Source: SVTX01 sp045602385 (GTDB taxonomy: Bacteria > Bacillota > Clostridia > Oscillospirales > CAG-272). Taken from it: a stretch of DNA of 64,000 bases. Below, in pieces: positions 48,685 through 59,044 of this stretch (position 1 is the stretch's first letter; each line of letters opens with the position of its first letter). The stretch spans positions 1 through 64,000 of the forward strand of contig JAZSBL010000010.1 in the NCBI GenBank assembly GCA_045602385.1, written 5' to 3'. The position numbers and the translations under genes are program-made. The notes beneath the pieces were generated by a model. It was not told the origin of the DNA, did no database searches, and saw only the letters and a list, made by a program, of their open reading frames with translations.

Positions 48685-50190
48685 TTATCCTTTTTTGAGG
48701 TTTCTGCGCGTATAGAACTCGCGCGCCGCCGCCAGCTTCTGCTCGGTCTTGTTATCCGAGAGGTATTCGTAGGGGTATTTCTGATTGAAAAATCTCTCGA
48801 TAACTCTGGGGCTTCCGTCCTTGGGCGCGTAATCAACGAATTTTGATACCGCTCCCGCTCCGCATGCAAATATTGAGTGTATCTCCTCCATCATGTAGAT
48901 ATTATAAAGTCCCTTGTAGCCGTCAAGCGCGAAGCCTACGTTTTCGTAGTTTCCTATGGTATTCTTCTGTCTGTACATATAGTAGGGCTTATATCCCTCG
49001 TGCTGCGCGGTTATCTGTGAGTAGTCAACGCACTTGCCTACGTCTCCGCCGCGGATAGAATATATATGACTGCTGTTTTTCAGGAAGTCACTCGCCTTCT
49101 TTACGCTGAAGGTATGTACGGTGATATTTTCGGGCTTGAGCGACACTATCTTATCGTAGGACGCAGCAAAGCTTGAAAATTTATCACCGGGAAGTCCCGC
49201 TATCACGTCGGTATTTATCGCGGAGATCTCGCTGTTGCGCGCAATGTCATATGCGCGGAGAAAATCGTCCGCGGTATGTGAGCGTCCGATTATCTTCAAG
49301 ACGTCGTCGTTGAGCGTCTGGGGATTAACGCTGATACGGCTTACTCCCCTGTTCTTTGCGACCTTCATCTTGCCTGCGGTGATCGTATCGGGACGTCCCG
49401 CCTCAAGTGTGTACTCATCAAGAGTTCTTACGTCTACGTTCTTTTCTACCATTGAGAGCAGCCAATCAAGCTGATTCTCGTCAAGAATTGTGGGTGTTCC
49501 GCCGCCGATATATACCGTCTTTACGCGAAGTCCGAGCTCACGGATAAGCGCAAAGGTCTTATTTATCTCGTCGCCAAGCGCGACAAGATAGTCGGGTATG
49601 GTGGCGAGCAGCTTTTTCGAGGTGTAAGACACAAATGAACAATAAGCGCATCTTGTCGGGCAGAACGGGATCGAAATATACACGCTGCACTCACCGTCGT
49701 CCGCCGTCTTTACAAACTCCGCCTCGTTAAGCGCGACCTCGGTGGCAAGCGCCGCCTTCTTCGGGATAACGAAATAGTCGCTTGAAAGTGTCTTCTTTAC
49801 TCTCGTTTTGCTCATTCCGCTCTCAAGCATCTCGGTTGCTACCTTGGACGGTCTTACGCCAACGAGCATGCCCCATGAAGGGCGGTAGCCGACAATCTCT
49901 CCGCAAACGGAGAGTATTGCATCTCCCACGGCGATCTTTTTCAGTCTGTCACGTGTGATGTCGTCACGGTTTTGATATATCTTATCGGATGATGCGTACT
50001 TTTCATCAAGAGAAAGCTCTGCGTGAACACTTACTCCGTCGTCATTCTCGCAAAGCTCAAGCGTGAGCTCGGGTACTGCCGCGCCGTCCGCCGCCTCTGC
50101 ATCCTCCGAGAATTTTTCACCCGGAAAGAATATCATGCACAGCGTCTGCACGTAATATTGATTTATGTTTCCGCTTACCTTAAGCTTCAT
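48685..50190 (-). CDS. hemZ: HemZ-type radical SAM coproporphyrinogen dehydrogenase-like protein
   Basis: 501 residues. N-terminal extension of about 165 residues, then the HemN-type radical SAM core: FCPTRCAYCSF. GGGTPTIL and VNPQTLND follow. HemZ makes protoporphyrinogen or, in some relatives, acts in haem handling. No other haem genes are in the window, so the function is uncertain. Confidence 0.87.
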   Translation of the reverse strand: MKLKVSGNINQYYVQTLCMIFFPGEKFSEDAEAADGAAVPELTLELCENDDGVSVHAELSLDEKYASSDKIYQNRDDITRDRLKKIAVGDAILSVCGEIVGYRPSWGMLVGVRPSKVATEMLESGMSKTRVKKTLSSDYFVIPKKAALATEVALNEAEFVKTADDGECSVYISIPFCPTRCAYCSFVSYTSKKLLATIPDYLVALGDEINKTFALIRELGLRVKTVYIGGGTPTILDENQLDWLLSMVEKNVDVRTLDEYTLEAGRPDTITAGKMKVAKNRGVSRISVNPQTLNDDVLKIIGRSHTADDFLRAYDIARNSEISAINTDVIAGLPGDKFSSFAASYDKIVSLKPENITVHTFSVKKASDFLKNSSHIYSIRGGDVGKCVDYSQITAQHEGYKPYYMYRQKNTIGNYENVGFALDGYKGLYNIYMMEEIHSIFACGAGAVSKFVDYAPKDGSPRVIERFFNQKYPYEYLSDNKTEQKLAAAREFYTRRNLKKG

Positions 50191-50210
50191 AACAAAATCC
50201 TATCCTTAAA

Positions 50211-50669
50211 TTATTTTTTCTTTTTTAATACTTCACTGTCCATTACGATGGTCACGGGGCCGTCGTTTACAAGAGAAACCTCCATGTGCGCGCCGAATAC
50301 TCCTCTGCCCACGTGTCTGAGCTCCGAGGACATAAGATCGGCAAAGTATTCATAAATGCGATTTGCCTCATCGGGCGGCGCAGACTCGAGAAAGTCGGGG
50401 CGGTTGCCGTTCCTGTAATTTGCCATCAGTGTAAACTGTGAAATCACGAGCGCCTCGCCGTCTATCGCCTTTACCGAAAGGTTCATCTTGTCGTTCTCGT
50501 CGCAGAATATGCGCAGATTACATATTTTTGTCGCAAGGAGTCTTGCGTCCTCCTCGATATCGCCCTTCGCAACGCCCAAAAGTATCATAAGACCGGCTCC
50601 ACATTCGCCGACAACACTTCCGTCCACCTTGACCGAGGCCTTTGTCACCCTTTGAATTACTGCTTTCAT
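50211..50669 (-). CDS. dtd: D-aminoacyl-tRNA deacylase
   Basis: 152 residues. It frees tRNAs from D-amino acids and glycine mischarged on tRNA-Ala. The SQFTL motif (ALVISQFTLMANYRNGNRPDF region) and GPVTI near the C-terminus are diagnostic. AAGGAAAC precedes the ATG. It sits next to relA as in many Bacillota. Confidence 0.96.
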   Translation of the reverse strand: MKAVIQRVTKASVKVDGSVVGECGAGLMILLGVAKGDIEEDARLLATKICNLRIFCDENDKMNLSVKAIDGEALVISQFTLMANYRNGNRPDFLESAPPDEANRIYEYFADLMSSELRHVGRGVFGAHMEVSLVNDGPVTIVMDSEVLKKKK

Positions 50670-50684
50670 TTTACCGTTTCCTTA

Positions 50685-52922
50685 TTAAGAAAATCCGCGT
50701 CCTACGCTGTCAACTCCGTCAAGTGAACGCAATCTTGATACTATGGAGTTGTAATGGTCTATATTCTTACAGCTTATCTTAAGACTGATAATACAACGGC
50801 CGTTTGTGCGCTTTTGAGAGTTGACCTGCAAAATAGCGACCTTCATATCCGCAAGCGCGACCGCAACGTCCGCAAGCATTCCCACTCTGTCCTCCGTAAA
50901 GAGCTGGAGCAGTGCCTCGTATACGTTTTTGCCCGATTCGCCGCCCGCGCTCTGCTCCCAATGAGCCGTCTTCCAACGCTCACGGTTCTCCTCGTTCTTC
51001 ATACCCTCTATAACGTTGGGACAATCCTTTTTGTGTATGGAAATTCCGTAGCCCTTGGTAACAAATCCGATAACATCGTCACCGGGAAGCGGGTTACAGC
51101 ACTTGGCAAACTTGACCTGACAGCCGCTCTCTCCGTCAATGATAATTCCGCTGTTGGACTTAAGATTTTTCGGCTTTGTAACCGATTTTTGTACAAGCTC
51201 CTCCTCGGTTATAATAACGGGCTCTGACTCTGCAACGGTATATTTTGCGGATTCGTCCTTTATTTTGTTGGAGAGCTTGTTTATGGAAATTCCGCCGTAG
51301 CCTACGCCATTATATACATCCTCCGCGCTGGCAAAGCCTATTCTCTGCGCGATGGTGGAGATTACCTCTGCCCTCTCCTGCTCATCAAGCTTAAGACCGA
51401 GCTTTCTGAACTCACCGTCGACAATGGCACGTCCCAACGAAATATTCTCAGGTCGGGTCTCCTTCTTAAACCACTGCTTGATCTTTGAACGCGCCTCGCT
51501 GGTCTTAACGATATTAAGCCAGTCGCGGCTAGGTCCCTTTGTGACCGATGAGGTGAGTATCTCGACGATCTCTCCGTTCCCGACCACCCTGTCGATAGGC
51601 ACTATCATTCCGTTTATCTTTGCGCCTATCATCTTGTTTCCTACACCCGAGTGTATCGAATACGCGAAGTCGATGACCGTAGCGCCGTGAGGAAGCGCGA
51701 CTACGTCGCCCTTTGGCGTAAAAACGAACACCTCGTCCTGGAAGATATCGGTCTTGAGCGCGTTCATGAACTCATCGGGGTCGCGCGCCTCACCCTCTGT
51801 CTCGATAAGCTTTGAGATCCACTCAAGCTTCTTGTCCATATCCTCCTTGGAGGATGCGCCTGATTTATACTTCCAGTGCGCCGCGATACCGTACTCTGCA
51901 AAGTGGTGCATCTCATGCGTACGTATCTGCACCTCAAAGGGTACGCCGTCACGTCCGATTACCGTGGTATGGAGCGAGCGGTACATATTCGGCTTCGGTG
52001 TTGATATATAATCCTTGAATCTGCCCGGTATGGAGTTGAACATCTCGTGGATAAGGCCGAGTGTGGTGTAGCACTCAAGCTCGGTATCAACTATAACTCT
52101 TACCGCGTAGAAGTCGTATATCTCGTCAAAGCTCTTGTTCTGGTTATACATTTTCTTGTAGATACTGTATACCGTCTTGATACGTCCCTCAAGCGTAAAA
52201 TGTATATTGTTCTCGGTAAGCTTTTCCGATATTACCGAGCGGATATGCTCGATAACGTTAAGGCTTTGTCCGTATTTGTTCTCAATTGAATCCTTGACCT
52301 CCTTGTAGCCTATCGGGTCAAGGTGCTGGATACCGATGTTTTCAAGCTCCTGCTTGATCTTCTGTATTCCAAGACGATGCGCCAAGGGGGCATACACCTG
52401 CATCGTCTCAAGCGCGGTGAGCCTTCTCTTGTTCTCTGCCTTCGCCTCCAGCGTGCGCATATTGTGAAGTCGGTCGCAGAGCTTTATAAAGATTACTCTG
52501 ACGTCCTTATGCATTGCAAGCAGCATCTTACGCAAATTCTCTATCTGCGCCTCTTCCTTGTCCTCTATCTGCATAAAGACTATCTTTGTAAGTCCGTCTA
52601 CAAGCTGGCAGACGTCACGGCCGAATTTCTTTTCTATATCACGTGAGTCTACCCTGTCAGAGCAATCCTCAACGGTATCGTGAAGCAATGCGGCGCAGAT
52701 AGAGTCTGTGTCAAGGCCAAGCCCCGCTACGATCTCCGCAACCGCCAGGGGGTGCGAGATATAGGGCTCTCCACTCTGGCGGAACTGCCCTTGGTGAAGC
52801 TCGTTTGCATAATCGTAGGCAGCCTTGATCTTGTCAATATCATAGTTCTTGCCCGATACGCGCAACAGATCGATCAGTCTGTTGCAGTTGTATTCAATGT
52901 TGCTGATAGTGTTTGATTCCAT
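50685..52922 (-). CDS. relA: Bifunctional (p)ppGpp synthetase/hydrolase RelA/SpoT
   Basis: 745 residues from the ATG at 52922 (AAGGAG upstream). HD hydrolase domain with LLHDTVED, synthetase domain with DFYAVRVIVDT and VPFEVQIRT, then TGS (VFTPKGDVVALPHGATVIDFAY), zinc-finger-type and ACT domains. It sets (p)ppGpp levels in starvation. All key motifs of both activities are present. The gap to recJ is about 60 nt. Confidence 0.96.
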   Translation of the reverse strand: MESNTISNIEYNCNRLIDLLRVSGKNYDIDKIKAAYDYANELHQGQFRQSGEPYISHPLAVAEIVAGLGLDTDSICAALLHDTVEDCSDRVDSRDIEKKFGRDVCQLVDGLTKIVFMQIEDKEEAQIENLRKMLLAMHKDVRVIFIKLCDRLHNMRTLEAKAENKRRLTALETMQVYAPLAHRLGIQKIKQELENIGIQHLDPIGYKEVKDSIENKYGQSLNVIEHIRSVISEKLTENNIHFTLEGRIKTVYSIYKKMYNQNKSFDEIYDFYAVRVIVDTELECYTTLGLIHEMFNSIPGRFKDYISTPKPNMYRSLHTTVIGRDGVPFEVQIRTHEMHHFAEYGIAAHWKYKSGASSKEDMDKKLEWISKLIETEGEARDPDEFMNALKTDIFQDEVFVFTPKGDVVALPHGATVIDFAYSIHSGVGNKMIGAKINGMIVPIDRVVGNGEIVEILTSSVTKGPSRDWLNIVKTSEARSKIKQWFKKETRPENISLGRAIVDGEFRKLGLKLDEQERAEVISTIAQRIGFASAEDVYNGVGYGGISINKLSNKIKDESAKYTVAESEPVIITEEELVQKSVTKPKNLKSNSGIIIDGESGCQVKFAKCCNPLPGDDVIGFVTKGYGISIHKKDCPNVIEGMKNEENRERWKTAHWEQSAGGESGKNVYEALLQLFTEDRVGMLADVAVALADMKVAILQVNSQKRTNGRCIISLKISCKNIDHYNSIVSRLRSLDGVDSVGRGFS

Positions 52923-52982
52923 TGTTGTACTTCTCCTTCCGGCACTATTGCACCGGCACAAAGTTGTTACGGCAGGATGCCG

Positions 52983-55184
52983 TTACGCTCTCATCTTCAT
53001 TTCAAGCATTTTATAGGTTTTGGTAAGCTCAATATTGCCCCTCTCGGCATTCTTGGCTATATCAAATTCAAAGATATCCTCGCTTAGTCTTTCAAATTCG
53101 CATACTCTCATTTCCTCAAGTATGTTGATTATAAAGCGAAGCTTAAGTGTGTTCAGATCAACGCAAAGCTGCTCTAATATAGCCGCGCGCAACGCCCTGA
53201 AGCTATATACGCTGCGTCCGCACATGCTTTCGTATCTCAAAAACTTATATACCGTTGCGATATCGGCTCTTGACGGAAGGATGTTCTCCGACCTTGAAAA
53301 TTCGCCGCCCGCCTCTATATCGCGGTATCTCTCCCTTTCCTCCCCGTATCTCCTTTCGAAAGAATCGGAAAGCCTTATATCCTGAGCTATAAGCTGCAGG
53401 CTCTTTTGTCCTCTGTATTCATTTATGCTGAGCTGACACAAAATGTCAACGCTCTCGCCAAAGTGATACTCCATACTCGACGACGCCATTCCAAAGCATA
53501 CCGCGGTAAAGCTCCTGCCGCCGTTTGTCAGCACAAGCTTTGAGTGCTTGCCCGCTCCCATTGATATAACTCGCTCAAGCGTCATGTTCTTTACCACGAA
53601 CTGTGGATTGGGGTTGGCAACTCCAAAGGGCTCAAGCTGCGCAAGCTCGTCAACTATCGCCATGGAAAGCTCATCGGGCGCAAGCTCACAGTCCGCCTCG
53701 CATCTCACGGTAAATATGTCGTCCGAGAAATTCTCTCTCGCATAATCATTTATCATCTTACGGAACTCGGGAATATTGCACCTCATTACCGAAAGGCCTG
53801 CCGCAAGCTCGTGTCCTCCGAACTGAACAAGATGCTCCTTGCAATGATCAAGCGCGCCAACAAGGTTTATCCCCTTAACGCTTCTGCCCGATCCCTTGCC
53901 TACATCGTGCGGATCGCTATCTCCCTCGGTCGCCCCCGCAAATGAGATAAGAATAGACGGCAAGCCGTACTTTTCTGTTATTCTTGACGACACGATACCG
54001 ATTATTCCCTGTTGCCATGAATCGTTTTCAAGCACGATTATCTTATCATTCTTGAAATCGTGTGTTTCCTCTATTTGACGGTACGCCTCCTCGGCTATAC
54101 TGTTCTCCTCGCGTTGACGCAGGAGATTTATCTCACAAAGCTCCTCTGCAAGTCTTGCCGCCTCGTCGGGGTCGGTGCAAAGAAGAAGCTCTACCGCCTT
54201 GGACGCGGAGCTTATTCTGCCCGCCGCGTTTATTCGCGGAGCTATCGAAAAGCTTATGAATCCCGAATTTATCTTTCTCTTTTTAACTGTCTTTTCCGCA
54301 ACGCCCGCCGCCGGTCTAGTGGTCGCGGCATTGCTTGCTGCCTCTATAAGCGCGGCAAGTCCCACTCTCGCGTCTTCCTCGATAAGAGCAAGACCGTACT
54401 TAACTATAACTCTGTTCTCGTCCGTAAGCGGCATAACGTCGGCTATCGTTCCGACTGCTACAAGGTCGATATAGTCATCGCATATCTTTTTGACCGATGC
54501 CATCTCATCAAGTCCGTTATTTCTTGAAACCTCAAGTCCTGTGACAAGCTTGAAAACAACACCTACTCCCGCAAGCTCGCAGAAGGGATATGTACAATCG
54601 GGTCGGTGGGGATTTACCACCGCGCACGCGTCCGGCAGGTCTCCGTGGCACTCGTGGTGATCCGTCACCACCGTGTCTATACCAAGCGTTTTTGCATACT
54701 CGACCTCTTTGTTCGCGGTAATGCCTGTGTCAACAGTAATGATAAGCTGTGTTCCATTTTCCTTGAGCGTATCTATCGCAGACTCTGATACTCCGTAGCC
54801 CTCCTTGGCGCGGAGAGGAATATAGTAGCTCACGTCTGCGCCAATAGATTTGAGATAGAGGTAAAGCATTGTTACCGAGGTAACTCCGTCCACGTCGTAA
54901 TCTCCGTAGACAGTTATTCTCTCCCCATTCTCTACCGCGCGAAGCACACGCGCGCACGCCTTGTCCATGTCCTTAAGAAGGAAGGGGCTGTGCAGGGCTT
55001 CAACAGAGGGATTCATGAATTTCTCTGCCGCCCCTGCGCTCTCGTGGCCTCTGTTATATATAAGTCTCGCTACGACCTCGGATACACCTGCGTCGCGCGC
55101 TATTTCCCTTATTTTGGCGTCGGCATCACTGTTTCCCGGCGTATACCGCAGTGACCACACCTTTTTCTTTTTATTTAAACCCAT
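52983..55184 (-). CDS. recJ: Single-strand exonuclease RecJ
   Basis: 733 residues. 5'-3' exonuclease in mismatch and recombinational repair. DHH phosphoesterase motifs: YGDYDVDGVTS and VTDHHE. DHHA1 motif GGHELAAGLS, then an OB-fold and a C-terminal extension of about 150 residues. Ribosome binding site GGAG upstream. Confidence 0.95.
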   Translation of the reverse strand: MGLNKKKKVWSLRYTPGNSDADAKIREIARDAGVSEVVARLIYNRGHESAGAAEKFMNPSVEALHSPFLLKDMDKACARVLRAVENGERITVYGDYDVDGVTSVTMLYLYLKSIGADVSYYIPLRAKEGYGVSESAIDTLKENGTQLIITVDTGITANKEVEYAKTLGIDTVVTDHHECHGDLPDACAVVNPHRPDCTYPFCELAGVGVVFKLVTGLEVSRNNGLDEMASVKKICDDYIDLVAVGTIADVMPLTDENRVIVKYGLALIEEDARVGLAALIEAASNAATTRPAAGVAEKTVKKRKINSGFISFSIAPRINAAGRISSASKAVELLLCTDPDEAARLAEELCEINLLRQREENSIAEEAYRQIEETHDFKNDKIIVLENDSWQQGIIGIVSSRITEKYGLPSILISFAGATEGDSDPHDVGKGSGRSVKGINLVGALDHCKEHLVQFGGHELAAGLSVMRCNIPEFRKMINDYARENFSDDIFTVRCEADCELAPDELSMAIVDELAQLEPFGVANPNPQFVVKNMTLERVISMGAGKHSKLVLTNGGRSFTAVCFGMASSSMEYHFGESVDILCQLSINEYRGQKSLQLIAQDIRLSDSFERRYGEERERYRDIEAGGEFSRSENILPSRADIATVYKFLRYESMCGRSVYSFRALRAAILEQLCVDLNTLKLRFIINILEEMRVCEFERLSEDIFEFDIAKNAERGNIELTKTYKMLEMKMRA

Positions 55185-55199
55185 TTTTACTCCATGCTT

Positions 55200-56828
55200 T
55201 TATTCTTTTTCGGGCGCAAATCTCGCGGCTATCGCAAGCGCGGTCTTTATTCCGTCAACCGCTGCGCTGGTTATGCCGCCCGCGTATCCCGCGCCCTCTC
55301 CGCAGGGGTATATATTACCCATGCCAATAGCTCTCATATCCTCTCCCCTGAGTATTCTTACAGGAGCGGACGTGCGCGTCTCCGCGCCCGAGAGCAAGGC
55401 TTTGTCCATAGCGAAGCCCTTTATTTTTTTGTCAAAGCTATTCAAGCCATATCTGAGAGAGTCGCATACGTAATGCGGCAGAACGTCATTCATATCCGCG
55501 CACCTAAAGCTGTTTCCTCCCATATACGTGGGAAATACCTCGTAGGGCTCGCTGCCGCTCTTGCCGCCCATAAAATCGCCAACAGTCTGCACAGGTACAG
55601 AGTAATCCGACCCGCCCGCTATAAATGCCGCTCTCTCAATTTTTCTCTGATATGCTATCGCTCCAAGCGCAAGATTTCCGTCGATCGGCTCAAAATCATC
55701 GGGTCTTACCGACACCGCGATAGCTGAGTTGGAATTTTCCCCATCTCTGGAGTATGAGCTCATTCCGTTTACAACGACACCGTTCTCCTCGCTTGCCGCC
55801 GCGACTACCTCTCCGCCAGGACACATGCAAAAGGTATAAACTCCCCTCTCGCCCTTTGTGTCGGAGAGCGCGTATTCCGCAGCGCCGAGCGATTCAAGTC
55901 CCGCAAATTTGCCGTACAATGCATCCTCGATAAAGCTTCTTTTATGCTCTATCCTCACGCCGACAGAGATCGGCTTAGGCACGATACTGAAATTCTTTTT
56001 TATCAGCATTTCGTAGGTATCTCTTGCGCTGTTACCGAGGGCGAGCACAACCGAGGAGCATTCAATCTCACCCTTTGTGGTTTGTACCCTGACGTTGCCA
56101 CCCGACAACAATTCGAGGTCTGTGAGCTTACAGCGGTAAATAACCTCGCCGCCAAGTCTTTCTATCTCGCAAAGTATATTATCAACTACCTTACGCAAAA
56201 TGTCGGTACCGATGTGAGGCTTTGCCTTGACCGTTACCTCCTCGGGCGCGCCGAAGCGTCGAAGGGTTTCCAGCACGTAGGAGCATTTTGCATCGTTTAT
56301 TCTTGTCAAGAGCTTGCCGTCAGAAAACGTACCCGCTCCGCCCGCGCCAAACTGAATATTTGACTCCGGATCAAGCACTCTTTCTCTGCAAAAGCGAGCA
56401 TGCGCATTTACTCTGTCCGCAACACAGTCGCCACGGTCTATAATTATCGGTCTGTATCCGTTTTCCGCCAGAATGAGCGCGCAGAACAGTCCCGCAGGTC
56501 CCATTCCCACAACAAGCGGACGCGCGGTCATTATCTCGCTGCCCACCTCGACCTCAAGCTCGGTCTGCTCGATCGCTCTCGCCCCAAGCCTTTCTATCCT
56601 TGCGCAGTTCTTTGCGCTCGGATCGCTAAGTCTTACCGCAACGGAATAGACGAGCCTGACATCGTCTTTTTTTCTTGCGTCAACGCTTTTTTTGATGATA
56701 TTAAGCTCGTAGCCCGCCCGGCCTATACCGACCGAGCGGAGCTTTCTCTCTGCGAGCTCTATTGCCTTTGATTCATCATCATACGGAGATACGGATATAC
56801 CGTCAAAAACGTATGTGATCTTACTCAT
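55200..56828 (-). CDS. FAD-dependent dehydrogenase of unknown substrate
   Basis: 542 residues. Uncharacterised NAD(P)/FAD oxidoreductase family: N-terminal ferredoxin-like part (1-95), then GMGPAGLFCALILAENGYRP for FAD and NIQFGAGGAGTFSDGKL. The C-terminus GEGAGYAGGITSAAVDG completes the FAD site. Substrate unknown. It overlaps cdaR by 8 nt and is 15 nt from recJ, so it is part of the long run. Confidence 0.88.
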   Translation of the reverse strand: MSKITYVFDGISVSPYDDESKAIELAERKLRSVGIGRAGYELNIIKKSVDARKKDDVRLVYSVAVRLSDPSAKNCARIERLGARAIEQTELEVEVGSEIMTARPLVVGMGPAGLFCALILAENGYRPIIIDRGDCVADRVNAHARFCRERVLDPESNIQFGAGGAGTFSDGKLLTRINDAKCSYVLETLRRFGAPEEVTVKAKPHIGTDILRKVVDNILCEIERLGGEVIYRCKLTDLELLSGGNVRVQTTKGEIECSSVVLALGNSARDTYEMLIKKNFSIVPKPISVGVRIEHKRSFIEDALYGKFAGLESLGAAEYALSDTKGERGVYTFCMCPGGEVVAAASEENGVVVNGMSSYSRDGENSNSAIAVSVRPDDFEPIDGNLALGAIAYQRKIERAAFIAGGSDYSVPVQTVGDFMGGKSGSEPYEVFPTYMGGNSFRCADMNDVLPHYVCDSLRYGLNSFDKKIKGFAMDKALLSGAETRTSAPVRILRGEDMRAIGMGNIYPCGEGAGYAGGITSAAVDGIKTALAIAARFAPEKE

Positions 56829-57819
56829 TTTCAGCTGTCTTCTTTTCGAAGGTTATAGTGACGACGATTTCTTCCTTAACCGTTGCCCCGTCGGGAAGTC
56901 CAGCATTATTGACCCTATGCTGTTGCTTTCCCTCTACGGCGGTGGGCAGCTTGATTTCATAGCCTTCAACGGTGCTGATTATCGAAGGCGCGCCCATGAT
57001 CTCTATATAGTCGGTGCTGAGCTCCCAGGTAAGGTCATGGTCAACTGCTATATCAACTATAATCGGGATCCTCTTGCGGGCGATAGCGGACACGGTCACG
57101 CTCATTCCCTCGGTGGAGTACTCTACGGCCTCCCCGCCCTCTACCTCGTTTAGGTTCTTATCCAGGAATACAAGCGGGAAGTCGGTATATTCCTTCTTGT
57201 CGTCCTTGGATGCGAAGTTACCGTCCGCATTAAATCTTGCGGAGTCAATTTTGTCAAGGATCTTCTTTGGTCCTCTGACGGTTATGCCTTCAACACTCTG
57301 AACACTTTCAAACGTTACGTCCTGTACGGTTGAAACAAGAACGTCAAACGGAACCGTCTTTTCAGCCGCAACGTCACAGAACAAGCTTACGTTAAGCGAG
57401 GAATCGGGCGCAACGGTTACATTACTGTCAGACGGGATCACTACCTCAAGCGGAAGAATATAGGAGCCGGTAGCCAAAAGCTCACTTACGTCCACGACTA
57501 CGGTGTAATCATCCACCTTGTGCTTTTTAATATCACGGTTGGTTCCCTGAACGGTTACGGTAACCTCGGTTTTATCCATACCGTATATCATCATGTTTCT
57601 TTCCTCAAGGGCTTCAAGTCCCTCGTAATTGATCTTCAGAACCATAGTTTCTGTCACGTCGGTCTCGTTAAAATTGACCAACGCAAGCCAGATAACAAGC
57701 GCGCCGAAAAGGCAAACAAGGCGTGCAAAGAGGTCAAGCCTGCGCTTGGGCTTATAGGACACGTTAACGGTCTGATTGCCATTCTCGTCAACGTCCTTCA
57801 TGAATTGATACTGCTTCAT
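56821..57819 (-). CDS. cdaR: CdaR, YbbR-domain regulator of CdaA
   Basis: 332 residues. One N-terminal membrane segment (about 28-45) and three or four extracytoplasmic YbbR repeats. It binds CdaA and modulates c-di-AMP synthesis. It starts 3 nt after cdaA ends. Compared with Bacillus it is shorter, with fewer repeats. Confidence 0.9.
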   Translation of the reverse strand: MKQYQFMKDVDENGNQTVNVSYKPKRRLDLFARLVCLFGALVIWLALVNFNETDVTETMVLKINYEGLEALEERNMMIYGMDKTEVTVTVQGTNRDIKKHKVDDYTVVVDVSELLATGSYILPLEVVIPSDSNVTVAPDSSLNVSLFCDVAAEKTVPFDVLVSTVQDVTFESVQSVEGITVRGPKKILDKIDSARFNADGNFASKDDKKEYTDFPLVFLDKNLNEVEGGEAVEYSTEGMSVTVSAIARKRIPIIVDIAVDHDLTWELSTDYIEIMGAPSIISTVEGYEIKLPTAVEGKQQHRVNNAGLPDGATVKEEIVVTITFEKKTAENE

Positions 57820-57822
57820 GCC

Positions 57823-58764
57823 TTATTTTCCTCCCTTCTTACCCTTTCTTGCCTTTTTGATTGCTTCGCTGCCCACGGAAAAGATAGTATCGTCCGCGTT
57901 CTTGCCCGTCATAAGCTTGTAGAGATCGTCGCGCAGGTCGTTGGACTTGTGCTTTCCGCCCTTGCCGATGTCATTATAATCTCTGTTTAACAGTCTGTTA
58001 TTCGCAATGGAAATATTTCCGGTCTCCTCGGATACAACTACCACCACCGCGTCACTTACCTCACTTATTCTGAGCGCCGCGCGGTGACGTGTTCCGAGTC
58101 CCTCTATCGCATCGCTATCCTCCGCGATCGTCTTTGATTTGCAGGATGCGGCAACTATACGGCAATTTCTGATTATTACCGCGCCGTCGTGCAAAGGCGA
58201 GCGGTTTACGAATATATTGCAAAGAAGCTGGCGTGAAACGACCGCGTCTATTTTCGTGCCCTCCGTCATCTGATTGCGGAGCCTGCCCGCTCTTTCAAGA
58301 ACGATCAGAGCGCCCTCTCTCTTACTGGAAAGCTCAAATGCCGCCGCGCTTATCTCCTCTATCGCCATAAGCACATCGTTATCGTCCTCTGTCTGTCTGT
58401 TTGCAAAGCGCTTGATATTTGAGGATGCGGTAGTACCGAATTCCTCAAGCATATCACGAAGCTCGGGCTGGAAGATTACACAGATCGCCACGATACCGGC
58501 GGTATACAGGCTTTTGAGGATAGTATTCATCGCAACCATGTCAAGGACCTCACTGAGCAGGTAGACGAATACAAGCGCGCCTATTCCCATAAGTATCCTT
58601 GCAGCATGTCTGCTCCTTACGAACTTGTAAAGAATATAGAGCGCATACCACAAAATGACTATATCCAATATATTGACTATGTTGATGTTTACTATTGGGA
58701 AAACGATATAATCGTTAAAGAACTCTACCATTGTTCCCCAAAATGCTGATATTTGCTCAAACAT
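57823..58764 (-). CDS. cdaA: Diadenylate cyclase CdaA
   Basis: 313 residues. Three membrane segments (about 25-95) and a DAC domain that joins two ATP into c-di-AMP. DGA (193-195) and RHR (226-228), both needed for catalysis, are intact. c-di-AMP controls potassium, osmolyte and wall homeostasis. The C-terminal tail is basic. AAAGGAG precedes the ATG. First gene of a long operon. Confidence 0.96.
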   Translation of the reverse strand: MFEQISAFWGTMVEFFNDYIVFPIVNINIVNILDIVILWYALYILYKFVRSRHAARILMGIGALVFVYLLSEVLDMVAMNTILKSLYTAGIVAICVIFQPELRDMLEEFGTTASSNIKRFANRQTEDDNDVLMAIEEISAAAFELSSKREGALIVLERAGRLRNQMTEGTKIDAVVSRQLLCNIFVNRSPLHDGAVIIRNCRIVAASCKSKTIAEDSDAIEGLGTRHRAALRISEVSDAVVVVVSEETGNISIANNRLLNRDYNDIGKGGKHKSNDLRDDLYKLMTGKNADDTIFSVGSEAIKKARKGKKGGK

Positions 58765-58848
58765 CTTATCTCTCCTTTGTGTTCCTCGGTTTGCCTGTAA
58801 AAAATCGCATAAACCGCTATTATATTATAATTTAGACTATACAAATAT

Positions 58849-58878
58849 ATTATAACAAATATACCCCGTTTAAGTCAA
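58849..58878 (-). promoter_or_regulatory. Promoter of the cdaA operon
   Basis: On the minus strand: TTGACT (58873-58878), 18 nt, TATAAT (58849-58854). The leader of about 80 nt before cdaA is A/T-rich; a second TATAAT-like box lies downstream. The rest of 58765-59044 has no recognisable gene. Confidence 0.65.
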
Positions 58879-59008
58879 GGCTTTTTGCCAATTTTTCAAG
58901 CATTTTTTCTGCTTTTTCCCCTTATCGGAGGATTAGCGGCAAAGATCATGCAATATTCACTGAAAATTTACATTTATAAAGCCGGAATACTCCCCGAAAC
59001 GCAAAAAA

Positions 59009-59034
59009 ATCCCGACGGAATTCTCCGCCGGGAT
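59009..59034 (-). terminator. Terminator of the membrane protein gene
   Basis: ATCCCG-CGGA / TCCG-CGGGAT stem; on the minus strand TTTTTTTGCG follows, 10 nt after the stop. Confidence 0.88.
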
Positions 59035-59044
59035 CGGTGTATTC

